Origin: Aldehydirespirator sp965203575
GTDB taxonomy: Bacteria; Actinomycetota; Acidimicrobiia; Acidimicrobiales; Aldehydirespiratoraceae
Assembly (NCBI GenBank): GCA_965203575.1
Contig: OZ241894.1
Location: 2,542,001 to 2,606,000 of the forward strand
DNA length: 64,000 nt
Direction of reading: 5' to 3'
Part shown: positions 53,301-61,260 of the stretch, piece by piece
Layout of the letters: each line of letters opens with the position of its first letter
How positions within the stretch are numbered: the first letter of the stretch is position 1
Position numbers and translations under genes: made by a program
The notes under the pieces: generated by a model
Databases searched by the model: none
Told to the model about the DNA's origin: nothing
Seen by the model: only the letters and a program-made list of their open reading frames with translations

Positions 53301-55149
53301 CCTCGGGCGCAGTCGACTGCATGAAGCCGTCCGGTCCCCAGCAATCGACGGCACCGCCGGGCCGGACACCGCATGTGTGCTCGAAGCTCGTCGAGATCGT
53401 CTCGAACGCTCCGCTCGGGGCAGCGGTGACGCCGGAGCCTTCGGCGACCCAGCCATCACCCCAGTCGTCACCCCAGCACGCGGCAGTCCCGTCGGTCCGG
53501 AGCCCGCAGGTGTGGAACTTCCCGGCCGCCAGTTCCAAGAACTCGCCGCCGGGCGGGTCCGCTTGCCCCCAGCCGTATTCTCCCCAGCAGGCGACAGTCC
53601 CGTCGAGCCGTATTCCGCACACATGGGAGTCTCCCGCCGCGACCGCCCTGAACGGGCCCGAGGGGGCGTCGAGTTGACGGTTGAGGTTGCTGCCCCAGCA
53701 TGTGACGGTGCCACCGTCCAGCAGGCCGCAGGAGAACGAGCCGCCCGCGGACACTGCTTCGAACGCGCCGTCCGGCGGGTCGGACTCGCCGTCGGTGTTC
53801 GATCCCCAGCAGGCGGCACGGCCGTCATCGCGAAGTGCGCAGGTGTGACGCGATCCGGCGGAGACCTCCTTGAACTCTCCATCCGGGGGGCTTTCCGGGC
53901 CGACGCCGGCGAACCCCCAGCACACGATGCTCCGGTCGAGACGGAGCCCGCAGGTATGGAGTTCGTTGGCGGTCAGTTCGAGGAACTGGCCCTCCGGCGC
54001 GGTTGAGAGGTCCTCGTAGACAGGCCCCCAGCAGCGGACAGAGTTGTCCGGCCGGAGTGCACAGAACTCGGTCCCCGCGGTCACGGCCACATAGGGCCCC
54101 TCGATCCGGTGCAGGTGGTTGAGGCGACCGCCGACCCTGGGTCTCTGGCCCCAGCAGGAGATCGCCCCGTCGATTCTCAAGCCGCATGTGTAGAACGCGC
54201 CGGCGTCTATCGCGATGAACCTGCCCGGCGGCGGTTCGGTCTTTCCCAGAAAGTCGTCGCCCCAGCACTCGATGGTCTCATCGGTCCGCAGCCCGCAGGT
54301 GTGACTGTCCCCGGCTGTGACCGTCGTGAAATGACCGTCCGGTGGTTCGCTCTCGCCGTGGTCGTTGTCGCCCCAGCATTCGATGGTGCCGTCGGTGCGC
54401 AGCCCGCATGCGTGGTCGGATCCAGCCGACACGGCAATGAACCGCCCTTCGGGCGGTCCGCTCGCTCCCTGCCGGAAGTCGCCCCAGCATTCGATGGTGC
54501 CGTCGGTGCGCAGCGCGCATGCGTGACTGCCTCCGACCGCGACTGCCGCGAACTGGCCCTCGGGAGCACGAACGTAGTCAGGATTGTCGATGCCCCAGCA
54601 TTCGATGGCGTGGTCGGCGCGCAGCCCGCAGGTGTGGAAGTCCCCGGTCGAGACGGCGATGAACTGTCCCGCCGGGGCTCGGGTCTCCCCGAGGAAGTCA
54701 TGGCCCCAGCACACGACCGAGCCGTCCGTCCGAACGCCGCAGGCATGACCGCCTCCCGCTGAGATCACCCCGCCGCCATCGAGCGCCGGATCCAGGGTGA
54801 CGCCCGCCGGCTCCAGGGTGACGCCCGCCGGCTCCGTGGCGGTCAGCCCGGGTTCAGCAGCGGCGGCGTCGTTCGTTCCACTGGTGACCCGAAGGCGCGG
54901 CTCTCCCGCCGAGGCCAAGTTGGTGGGCATCGCCGTGGCGTGTTCCGAAGTCGGCGTACCTGTGAGCGGCGCATTCTGAAGGGACGCGTCGCGATGCCGG
55001 GCCTCGGGAATGTGATCAGCCGGTTGGTCCGGCGGCGCGGACTGTCCCTCGACGGGCGCGACCGCAGACACCGCGCCGCAGGCCGACGCGACAAGAGCCA
55101 GCGATACCAGCCACGCCCAAGACGCCACGACGAACATGCGCCGTTGCAT
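50119..55149 (-). CDS. Secreted lipoprotein with 37 RCC1-like repeats; frameshifted near its end
   Basis: 1676 residues from ATG 55149, chosen because it begins a lipoprotein signal (LALVASAC). After a low-complexity stalk (~25-125) come 37 repeats of ~36 residues (SAGSDHACGLRTDGTIECWG, then GxxxPPxGxF), each with two conserved Cys and a CWG. This is the RCC1/BLIP-II-like propeller repeat; 37 units would make about five seven-bladed propellers. After repeat 37 (DKSYGQTAVP, about 50440) the reading turns into Arg-rich non-protein-like sequence to 50119, while a sensible PPC-ending frame lies one base shifted. Either a real frameshift mutation or an assembly error. Likely a surface ligand-binding protein. 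Confidence 0.75.
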   Translation of the reverse strand: MQRRMFVVASWAWLVSLALVASACGAVSAVAPVEGQSAPPDQPADHIPEARHRDASLQNAPLTGTPTSEHATAMPTNLASAGEPRLRVTSGTNDAAAAEPGLTATEPAGVTLEPAGVTLDPALDGGGVISAGGGHACGVRTDGSVVCWGHDFLGETRAPAGQFIAVSTGDFHTCGLRADHAIECWGIDNPDYVRAPEGQFAAVAVGGSHACALRTDGTIECWGDFRQGASGPPEGRFIAVSAGSDHACGLRTDGTIECWGDNDHGESEPPDGHFTTVTAGDSHTCGLRTDETIECWGDDFLGKTEPPPGRFIAIDAGAFYTCGLRIDGAISCWGQRPRVGGRLNHLHRIEGPYVAVTAGTEFCALRPDNSVRCWGPVYEDLSTAPEGQFLELTANELHTCGLRLDRSIVCWGFAGVGPESPPDGEFKEVSAGSRHTCALRDDGRAACWGSNTDGESDPPDGAFEAVSAGGSFSCGLLDGGTVTCWGSNLNRQLDAPSGPFRAVAAGDSHVCGIRLDGTVACWGEYGWGQADPPGGEFLELAAGKFHTCGLRTDGTAACWGDDWGDGWVAEGSGVTAAPSGAFETISTSFEHTCGVRPGGAVDCWGPDGFMQSTAPEGAFSVVAAGSAHTCGIRTDKTVQCWGGSFPDGPFGPAGLAAPAEATGESLVVESAAGAWLAVSAGHGHTCGLRADNRAGCWGRNEHGQSDPPDGTFTRLSAGGATTCGLRADNTVECWGRNGHGQADPPQGEFRSLSVAPAYACGIRADRVVDCWGEHFIGSAYKPYGRFQSVAAGSAQTCALKDDASVVCWGPHGSGSYGGPYAGLTAGNMHVCAVALPGDSGSLTLSSTVPGPTESLGTLSGDSGVNCWGIGSLPHGQGDAPAGRLTGIDAGGDHTCGLRPGGTVECWGRNDHGQASPPAGQFTAVTVGENHTCGLHTDSTVECWGSLVIGGDGSSAAPDASEPSPAAELISAGDGHTCALRADSTVECWGRNSHGQASPPPGEFTAVTTGDTHTCGLRADRSIECWGGDIFANTLSATDGRFVAVSATGNRTCGLRVDRAIVCSGGDFSGEAVGEFIAVAAGHVHVCGLRADGTPECWGTNWHGSTDAPEMAFTAATAGWSHTCALGTDRTVRCWGGNGSGQANAPDGEFQAVSAGSWHTCGLRADDSIVCWGGNGSGQADAPTGRFAAVTAGRAHSCGLRIDGSAVCWGGPYEGQADSVEGRFLSVSTGPLHNCGLRVDGTVACWGNNTYGQADAPTGRFTSVAVGGDHSCALGVDRAIACWGSNEYGQTDAPAGEFTAMAVDDAQSCGLRAGGSVECWGHTGWVEPPDDAFTEIVAGSPRACGLRTDNTLACWGDNFDNSESPDARFRAVSLRGENLCGLRADGTVMCWEGTGWPVSGVPEGPFTSVTAGPDHACALRVDGTAACWGRNQHGQLNAPRESFAAIAAAGSHTCGLRGDGTAECWGDNDFGQADPPPDEFISIAASTYHTCGLRADNTVTCWGARLPSGKSDPGPQPGGEPEPDPAEPQPAALNPPLDGGGVIAGGWDFTCGLRPDSEVLCWGDKSYGQTAVPGHRHGLARDLVGELRRGDPGRPDRRADDNGRVRMRPRPLRPGSPVGDGHRSGRSERAGDDLPSRTGRRHGLARALVGERLRGDLRPGRRPGDIGPAAVPSRPDP

Positions 55150-55333
55150 ATGCGAATGCACAATACAACTCACACACCATGGGTTGCTGTGGGCGGCCAT
55201 AGAGGCAAGACATGGAAGTCGGCGACCTGCCCCTCGACAGGGCATGGCGGCGGAAACTGCGCTTGCAAGGCCGGGGCGGCGATGCGAGCCACAGGTGGGG
55301 TGGGCGCGGTCGGCGGCGGGCATAATCTGGCGC
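55150..55333. promoter_or_regulatory. Divergent promoter region (RCC1 gene / aminotransferase)
   Basis: 184 bases between divergent genes. Rightward, CATAAT (55321-55326) lies 7 bases before ATG 55334, a leaderless start. Leftward, a TATTGT-like -10 on the minus strand (about 55159-55164) lies about 10 bases before ATG 55149, in an A/T-rich patch. No terminator or small ORF with a good ribosome site was found. Confidence 0.4.
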
Positions 55334-56626
55334 ATGACCACAAACGCTGATCTGGCCGAGCGGTACGCGGCGGCGCTGCCCAGCTTCCTGCACCTGCTCT
55401 ACGACCAGCCGATCTCGATCGACCGGGGCGAGGGCAGCTACGTCACCGACGTCGAGGGCAATCGCTACCTCGACTTCTTCGGTGGGGTGCTCACCACCAT
55501 GATCGGCCACGCTGAGCCCAGCGTGGTGGCCGCGGTCCAGGACCAAGCGTCCAAGGTGATGCACACCTCCACACTGTACCTGAGCGAGCCCATGATCGCC
55601 TTCGCCGAGGACGTGGCCCGGGTGTCGGGCATCGACGACGCCCGGGTGTTCTTCCTGCCGTCGGGGAGCGAGGCCAACGACGCCGCCCTGCTGCTGGCCA
55701 CCGCCTACCGGGGCTCCAACCAGATCCTGGCCATGCGCAACAGCTACCACGGGCGCACTTTCTCGGCGCAGGCCATCACCGCCCAGCGCAGCTGGTCCTC
55801 CACCAGCCACACCGGCCTCAACGTCACCTACGTTCACGGCGGCTACCGGCTGCGCAGCCCGTTCCGGCACCTCGACGACGACGCCTACACCGGAGCCTGC
55901 GTCGACGACCTGGTGCAGCTCATCGACATGACCACCGCCGGCGACGTGGCCGCCATGATCGCCGAGCCCATCCAGGGCGTGGGCGGGTTCACCGTGCCCC
56001 CCGACGGCTTCTTCGGGGCCATGGGAAAGGTGCTGTCGTCCCACGACATCCTGTTCATCTCCGACGAGGTGCAGACCGGCTGGGGCCGCACCGGCGAGCA
56101 CTTCTGGGGCTACGAGGCCCACGGGATCGTGCCCGACATGCTCACCTTCGCCAAGGGTGTCGGCAACGGCATCACCCTGGCCGGCGTGGTGGCCCGGGCC
56201 GAGATCTTCGACGCCATCAAGGCCCTGCAGTTCTCCACCTTCGGAGGCAACCCGCTGTCGGCCGCGGCCGGTCGGGCCACGCTGCGCCGGGTGCTGGAGG
56301 ACGACCTTCAGGGCAACGCCCGGGCCATGGGCCGTCGGCTGACGGAGGCGCTGGCTCCGGCGGTGGAGCGCTACGACTGGGTGGCCGAGCTGCGGGGCCG
56401 GGGCCTCATGCAGGCCATGGAGTTCGTGCATCCCGGCTCGATCGAGCCCGACGCCGCCCGGGCCACCGCGGTGCTCGAGGGGTGCCGGGACCGGGGGCTG
56501 CTGATCGGCAAGGGCGGCCTCTACGGCAACGTGGTCCGGGTGACCCCCATGCTCAACGTCACCTCGGCCGAGATCGACGAAGGCGCCGCCGCCCTGGTGG
56601 GAGCGCTAGACGCCGCCGACGCCTGA
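55334..56626 (+). CDS. Class III PLP aminotransferase (AGXT2/alanine-glyoxylate type)
   Basis: 430 residues. FFGGVLTTMIGHAEP near the N-terminus, FLPSGSEANDAALLLA (PLP phosphate contacts), NSYHGRTFSA, FISDEVQTGWGRTGEHFWG (PLP Asp) and Schiff-base Lys274 in TFAKGVGNGITLAG. The sequence is closer to alanine-glyoxylate/3-aminoisobutyrate transaminases than to the aminotransferase at 15097. Start ATG 55334 is set by the CATAAT box 7 bases upstream. An MBL hydrolase and a sulfatase follow on the same strand. Confidence 0.9.
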   Translation: MTTNADLAERYAAALPSFLHLLYDQPISIDRGEGSYVTDVEGNRYLDFFGGVLTTMIGHAEPSVVAAVQDQASKVMHTSTLYLSEPMIAFAEDVARVSGIDDARVFFLPSGSEANDAALLLATAYRGSNQILAMRNSYHGRTFSAQAITAQRSWSSTSHTGLNVTYVHGGYRLRSPFRHLDDDAYTGACVDDLVQLIDMTTAGDVAAMIAEPIQGVGGFTVPPDGFFGAMGKVLSSHDILFISDEVQTGWGRTGEHFWGYEAHGIVPDMLTFAKGVGNGITLAGVVARAEIFDAIKALQFSTFGGNPLSAAAGRATLRRVLEDDLQGNARAMGRRLTEALAPAVERYDWVAELRGRGLMQAMEFVHPGSIEPDAARATAVLEGCRDRGLLIGKGGLYGNVVRVTPMLNVTSAEIDEGAAALVGALDAADA

Positions 56627-56673
56627 GCCGTCGACGGTTCGCTCGCTGGTTGCGCGCTGCAAGGCCCGGTCAG

Positions 56674-57504
56674 ATGCTCGCCGTCACCCTGCTAGGAACC
56701 GGTGGTCCCATACCCGACCCGCAGCGAGCGGGTCCCGCCACGCTCGTCTCGGGAGGATCCGAGCAGTACCTGGTGGACGCCGGCCGCGGCGTGCTCATGC
56801 GCCTGGCCGCCGCGGGCGTCGGTCCAGCGCAGTTGAAGGCCGTACTGCTCACCCATCTCCACAGCGACCACATCACCGACCTCAACGACGTGATCACCAC
56901 CCGATGGATCACCACCTTCGAGCCGAGCCCTCTCACCATCGTCGGCCCGGCCGGCACGAGGCGGGTGGTGGCCGGCATCGGAGAGTCGCTCGGCCCCGAC
57001 ATCGGCTACCGCATCGCGCACCACGACGACCTCGACTACCCGCCGCCGGTGGAGGTGGTCGAGGTGACCGAGGGTGAGGTCTACCTCGGCGGCGACGTGC
57101 GAATCGCCTGCGCTCCCACCGACCACAAACCGGTGGAGCCCACGGTGGCCTTCCGGTTCGACTACGGAGGCTCGGCGGTGGTGACCGCGGGCGACACCGT
57201 GCCCTGCGCCGGGCTCGACCAACTCTGCGAGGGCGCCCACGCCCTGGTTCACACCGTCATCCGCAAGGACGTCGTGTCAGCGATCCCCGTCCCACGGGTG
57301 CTCGACGTCCTCGACTACCACTCGTCACCGGCTGAGGCGGCCCAGACCGCGGCCCGGGCCGGAATGCGGACGCTGATCCTGACCCACTACTTCCCGCCTC
57401 CGGCCGACGGGGACAACGACGCCTACCGGACCCAGGCCGCTGAGCACTTCGACGGCACGATCGAGGTGGGCGACGACCTCCACCGGGTCGAGGTCCGGCC
57501 GTGA
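56674..57504 (+). CDS. MBL-fold metallo-hydrolase (RNase Z-like group)
   Basis: 276 residues. Metal motif THLHSDHITDL (~60) with the later metal His residues in CAPTDHKP and ILTHYF, and Asp in TAGDTVPC, gives the full dinuclear zinc set. The order LLGTGGPIPDP...GRGVLMRLAAAG matches the RNase Z/arylsulfatase-like (AtsA type) branch rather than classical beta-lactamases. Given the sulfatase encoded 46 bases downstream, an ester- or sulfate-hydrolysing role is possible; not proven. Confidence 0.85.
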   Translation: MLAVTLLGTGGPIPDPQRAGPATLVSGGSEQYLVDAGRGVLMRLAAAGVGPAQLKAVLLTHLHSDHITDLNDVITTRWITTFEPSPLTIVGPAGTRRVVAGIGESLGPDIGYRIAHHDDLDYPPPVEVVEVTEGEVYLGGDVRIACAPTDHKPVEPTVAFRFDYGGSAVVTAGDTVPCAGLDQLCEGAHALVHTVIRKDVVSAIPVPRVLDVLDYHSSPAEAAQTAARAGMRTLILTHYFPPPADGDNDAYRTQAAEHFDGTIEVGDDLHRVEVRP

Positions 57505-57550
57505 CTTCCGCCAGTACGTTCACGAACACCTGCACCGAAAGGGGAGCGCC

Positions 57551-59824
57551 ATGACCGGAGGGCACATTCCGATACCGACCTTCGAGGGCCGCATCGGCCG
57601 GACCCAGGCCGAGTCAGAGCCCCACTTCAGCGAGCCGCCGCACCCCGGGGAGGACTCGCCCAACGTGGTGATCATCCTGCTCGACGACGCCGGCTTCGCC
57701 CAGTTCGGCTGCTACGGCTCGGACATCGACACCCCGAACGTCGACCGGCTGGCCGCCAACGGCGTGCAGTTCACCAACTTCCACGTCACGCCGCTGTGCT
57801 CGCCCACCCGGGCGGCGCTGCTCACCGGGCGGTCCCAGCACGCAGTCGGTCTGCGGACGCTGTCCAATTTTTGCACCGGCTACCCGCACCAGATCGGCCA
57901 CGTCTCCAACCACGCGGCCACGGTGGCCGAGGTGCTGTCGGCCGAGGGATACGCCACCTTCTGCGCGGGCAAGTGGCACCTGGCCCGCACCCAGGACTTA
58001 TCGGCGGCCGGACCCTTCGACCAGTGGCCGCTGGGCCGGGGCTTCGACCGGTTCTACGGCTTCCTGGAGGGCGAGACCGACCAGTTCAACCCGGAGCTGG
58101 TCATCGACAATCACCGTGCCGACCCACCGGCCGGCGCCGAGGACGGCTACCACCTCAGCGAGGACCTCGTCGACCAGCTGCTGCTGATGATCAGCGACAG
58201 CAAGGGGATCCGCCCCGACCGGCCGTTCCTGGCCTACCTCCCCTTCGGCGCCACCCACGCCCCCCATCAGTCGCCCCCCGGCTACCTGGCCAAGTACCGG
58301 GGCCGCTACGACGAGGGATGGGACGTCGTGCGGGAGCGCTGGTACCGGCGCCAGCTGGAGCTCGGCGTGATCCCGGAGGGGACCAGGCTGGCGCCCCGCA
58401 ACCCGGGCGTCGAGCCGTGGGACACCCTGCCCGAGAGCCACCAGGTGTTCGCGGCCCGCCTCCAGGAGGCCTTCGCCGCCTTCCTCGACCACACCGACGA
58501 CCAGATCGGGAGGCTGGTCGACGGCCTCGAACGGCTGGGCCAGCTCGACAACACCATCCTGATCGTGCTGTCCGACAACGGGGCGTCCCAGGAGGGCGGC
58601 CCCTTCGGCGTGATGCACGAGATGAAGTGGTTCAACGGGATCGACGAGGTGCCCGAGGAGGCCATCGCCCGGCTGGACGAGATCGGCGGCCCCCGCAGCT
58701 ATGTGAACTACCCGTGGGGCTGGGCCCAGTGCGGCAACTCCCCGTTCAAGTGGTACAAGCAGAACACCCACGAGGGCGGCGTGCACGTTCCGCTGGTGGT
58801 CCACTGGCCCTCGGGGATCGCGGCCGCGGAGCGGGGCACCATGCGGCACCAGTTCGTCAACGTCTCCGACATAGTGCCCACCGTCTACGAGCTGCTGGGC
58901 GTCACCCCGCCGGAGGTCTACAAGGGCCTCCAGCAGATGCCGGTCACGGGCCACTCGTTCGCGCCGGTGCTGCACGACTCCGGGCATCCGGCGACCAACA
59001 CCCTGCAGTACTTCGAGATGTCGGGGTCGCGGGCTCTGGTGGCCGGCTCGTGGAAGGCGGTATGCCGTCACAGGCTCGGCGACGACTTCGACACCGAGCA
59101 GTGGGAGCTCTACAACCTGTCGGTGGATTGGTCGGAGTGCGACGACCTTGCCCAGCGGCGGCCCGAGAAGCTGGCCGAGCTGATCGAGCTGTGGTGGAGC
59201 GAGGCCGAGCGCAACGGCGTGCTGCCCCTCGACGACAGCTGGGTCGGGATGTTCTCGCCCCGCCTGAACGACCGCTCGCCCCATCCCGTCGACCGCCGCT
59301 ACCGCTACCGGCTGCCGATGTCGCCCATCGCGGTGGCCACCGCGCCCGCTCCGGGCGGGCGGGCCTTCGCGCTCGATGCCCATGTGACTCGGGCGCCCGG
59401 GGACGAGGGCGTGCTCTGGGCGACCGGCACGGCCAGCGCGGGCGTGTCGATGTTCGTTCAGGGCGACCGGCTCGTCGTCGACTACAACGCGTTCGGTGAT
59501 CACTACGTTCTGGAGTCGAGCACGGACGTGCCGGTGGGGGACGTCACCCTGTCGATGCGGCTCAAGCGCACCAGCCGTAGCACGGGCACGATGGAGCTCG
59601 CCATCGACGGCGCCGAGTGCGGGCGGTGCGACCTGCCGGTGTTCATGGGGATCATCTCCGCGGTCGGCACCAGCCTCGGCCACGACCACGGCTCGGCGGT
59701 GTCGGACCGCTATGCGGCGCCGTTCGGTTTCTCGGGCACCCTGCACGAGGTGGAGATCCAGCTCTCGCCGCGGACCCGCCGCGACAACATCAATTCGGCA
59801 CGCACCGAGATGGCCCGGCAGTAG
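57551..59824 (+). CDS. Arylsulfatase (type I, formylglycine-dependent)
   Basis: 757 residues. The sulfatase signature LCSPTRAALLTGR has the modifiable Cys83 (CxPxR), which must be converted to formylglycine. The metal site IILLDDAGFAQFGCYG near residue 40 and the later VLSDNGASQEGG with the paired Asp-Asn are present, as are AGKWHL and the C-terminal WELYNLSVDWSECDDLA. A ~170-residue beta-rich extension ends the protein. There is no signal peptide, so it may be cytosolic. No formylglycine-generating enzyme gene is in the window. aaagggga precedes ATG 57551. Substrate unknown; sulfated algal or sponge compounds are possible. Confidence 0.92.
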   Translation: MTGGHIPIPTFEGRIGRTQAESEPHFSEPPHPGEDSPNVVIILLDDAGFAQFGCYGSDIDTPNVDRLAANGVQFTNFHVTPLCSPTRAALLTGRSQHAVGLRTLSNFCTGYPHQIGHVSNHAATVAEVLSAEGYATFCAGKWHLARTQDLSAAGPFDQWPLGRGFDRFYGFLEGETDQFNPELVIDNHRADPPAGAEDGYHLSEDLVDQLLLMISDSKGIRPDRPFLAYLPFGATHAPHQSPPGYLAKYRGRYDEGWDVVRERWYRRQLELGVIPEGTRLAPRNPGVEPWDTLPESHQVFAARLQEAFAAFLDHTDDQIGRLVDGLERLGQLDNTILIVLSDNGASQEGGPFGVMHEMKWFNGIDEVPEEAIARLDEIGGPRSYVNYPWGWAQCGNSPFKWYKQNTHEGGVHVPLVVHWPSGIAAAERGTMRHQFVNVSDIVPTVYELLGVTPPEVYKGLQQMPVTGHSFAPVLHDSGHPATNTLQYFEMSGSRALVAGSWKAVCRHRLGDDFDTEQWELYNLSVDWSECDDLAQRRPEKLAELIELWWSEAERNGVLPLDDSWVGMFSPRLNDRSPHPVDRRYRYRLPMSPIAVATAPAPGGRAFALDAHVTRAPGDEGVLWATGTASAGVSMFVQGDRLVVDYNAFGDHYVLESSTDVPVGDVTLSMRLKRTSRSTGTMELAIDGAECGRCDLPVFMGIISAVGTSLGHDHGSAVSDRYAAPFGFSGTLHEVEIQLSPRTRRDNINSARTEMARQ

Positions 59825-59841
59825 TCCGTCCGAGCGCGTTC

Positions 59842-61119
59842 TCAGGACGGGGTCAGGTGGGCGGTGGCTCCCCGCCCCAGCACCCGCAGGAAGGCTCCGG
59901 CCCGGGGCTTGGGATAGAAGAAGCTCGACTTGGGGGGCATCTTGCTGCCCTCGTCGGCCACCGCCAGCAGCTCGTCCACCGACAGCGGGTACATAACGAA
60001 GCCGATGCCGTCCGCCTCGTCACAGCGGCTGATCAGCTCGTCGAGGCCGGCGGTGTCGGGCACGTAACCGACGGTGCCGGTGGCCGCCAACTCCTCGGCG
60101 CCGAGCACCGGGTCCAGCACCTGGCGGCGGAGCCGGTCGACGTCGAGCGCGTCGAGGGCGCCCGCCTCGGAGTCCGGCGGGGGCAGTGTGAGGCGGTGCC
60201 ACGCTCCCGCCGCGTAGACGCCGACCTCGCCCCGGTTCCTGGGCCGTGCGTCCTCCGCGTCTGCGACGCGCTCGAGTTCGCCGCCCATGTAGCTGGCCCT
60301 GGAGCGCAGCGCCCATAGGCAGTCCTCGAGGCTGTCGTGGTTCTTGTCGGCCACGACCCGGTGGTAGGCCTCGACATGGAGCTGGCTGTGGGGGAACACT
60401 GCGGCCAGCGTGCGTGTGAGCACGGGGTTGTCGGGGTCCTGGGCCAGGGCCCGCTGGGCGGCGGCCGAGCGGTGGTGCCCGTCGGTCACGTACAGCACCT
60501 TGCCGTCGAGCGCGGCCAGCAGCCGGTCGGTCATGTGTGCGGGCACGGTCCAGATCTGGTGGCGGACCAGGTCCGAGCCGAACTCCAGGTCGGCCGGGGC
60601 AGCCGCGGCCACGTCGTCGAGCAGGGTGGCGTACTCCGAGTCGGCCCACGCCCTGACCGTCAGCGCCACCGGGTGCGACGTGGCGCCGACGCCCAGCAGG
60701 TGGGAGGTCAGCAGCTCGGTGCGGTCCTCTCTCACGCCCTCGTGGATGCGGATGCGGCCGTCGTCGAAGCCGTCGACCGCCACCGTGCAGATCATGCCCG
60801 TCTGGGAGCCCCGGGCGTGGGTGAGGCGGTACAGGTGCAGGGCCCGGCGCCCCGTCGGGGCGAACACCTCGGCGTCGAGCAGGCGGGTGAGGGCGGCTGC
60901 GCCCAGGGTGACGAGCCTGTCGATCGACAGGTCCTCGTCGTCGAGCACGTCCTCGCTGCTGCGGGTGACGTTGACGTAGCTGTACGGGTTCTCCCTGACG
61001 ATCGAGCGGCGCTGGCCCGGGGTGAGATTGTCGTAGGCGCGGCTGATCACCCGGTCGGCCCATTCCGGCTTCACGAGCCAGCCCGCGTAGGGCGCCAGCA
61101 GCGGTTCCGTCCCGGTCAT
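59842..61119 (-). CDS. DUF1015 family protein
   Basis: 425 residues. VISRAYDNLTPGQRRSIVRENP at the N-terminus, DGHHRSAAAQRAL in the middle, FPHSQLHVEAYHRVV and SFFYPKPRAGAFLRVL at the end define DUF1015. Its activity is not established. In many bacteria it is encoded beside serA, as here, so a role tied to serine metabolism is plausible. The ATG at 61119 overlaps the last member of a chain of tiny ORFs that begins at the serA stop. Confidence 0.85.
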   Translation of the reverse strand: MTGTEPLLAPYAGWLVKPEWADRVISRAYDNLTPGQRRSIVRENPYSYVNVTRSSEDVLDDEDLSIDRLVTLGAAALTRLLDAEVFAPTGRRALHLYRLTHARGSQTGMICTVAVDGFDDGRIRIHEGVREDRTELLTSHLLGVGATSHPVALTVRAWADSEYATLLDDVAAAAPADLEFGSDLVRHQIWTVPAHMTDRLLAALDGKVLYVTDGHHRSAAAQRALAQDPDNPVLTRTLAAVFPHSQLHVEAYHRVVADKNHDSLEDCLWALRSRASYMGGELERVADAEDARPRNRGEVGVYAAGAWHRLTLPPPDSEAGALDALDVDRLRRQVLDPVLGAEELAATGTVGYVPDTAGLDELISRCDEADGIGFVMYPLSVDELLAVADEGSKMPPKSSFFYPKPRAGAFLRVLGRGATAHLTPS

Positions 61120-61260
61120 GCCGCGGACCTCATGCGTCCGTCCCGGTCATGCCGCGGACCTCATGCGTCCGTCCCGGTCATGCCGCGGACCTCATGCGTC
61201 CGTCCCGGTCATGCCGCGAACACCTCATGCGTCCGTCCCGGTCGTGCCGCGAACACCGAG
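61106..61260 (-). repeat. Tandem 31-bp repeats making a six-step mini-ORF ladder between serA and DUF1015
   Basis: Three perfect 31-base units (61106-61198), a 33-base unit (61199-61231) and a decayed unit inside serA (61232 on). Read on the minus strand, each 31-base unit holds two ORFs, MTGTDA and MRSAA, each opening in an ATGA overlap with the previous stop. The chain runs from the serA TGA (61209) through six mini-ORFs to the DUF1015 ATG (61119). The unit is the serA-DUF1015 junction itself, duplicated. Confidence 0.85.

Noticed and set aside
61106..61260. CRISPR-like short repeats
   Set aside because: Units abut directly with no spacers, and contain the serA/DUF1015 junction itself.
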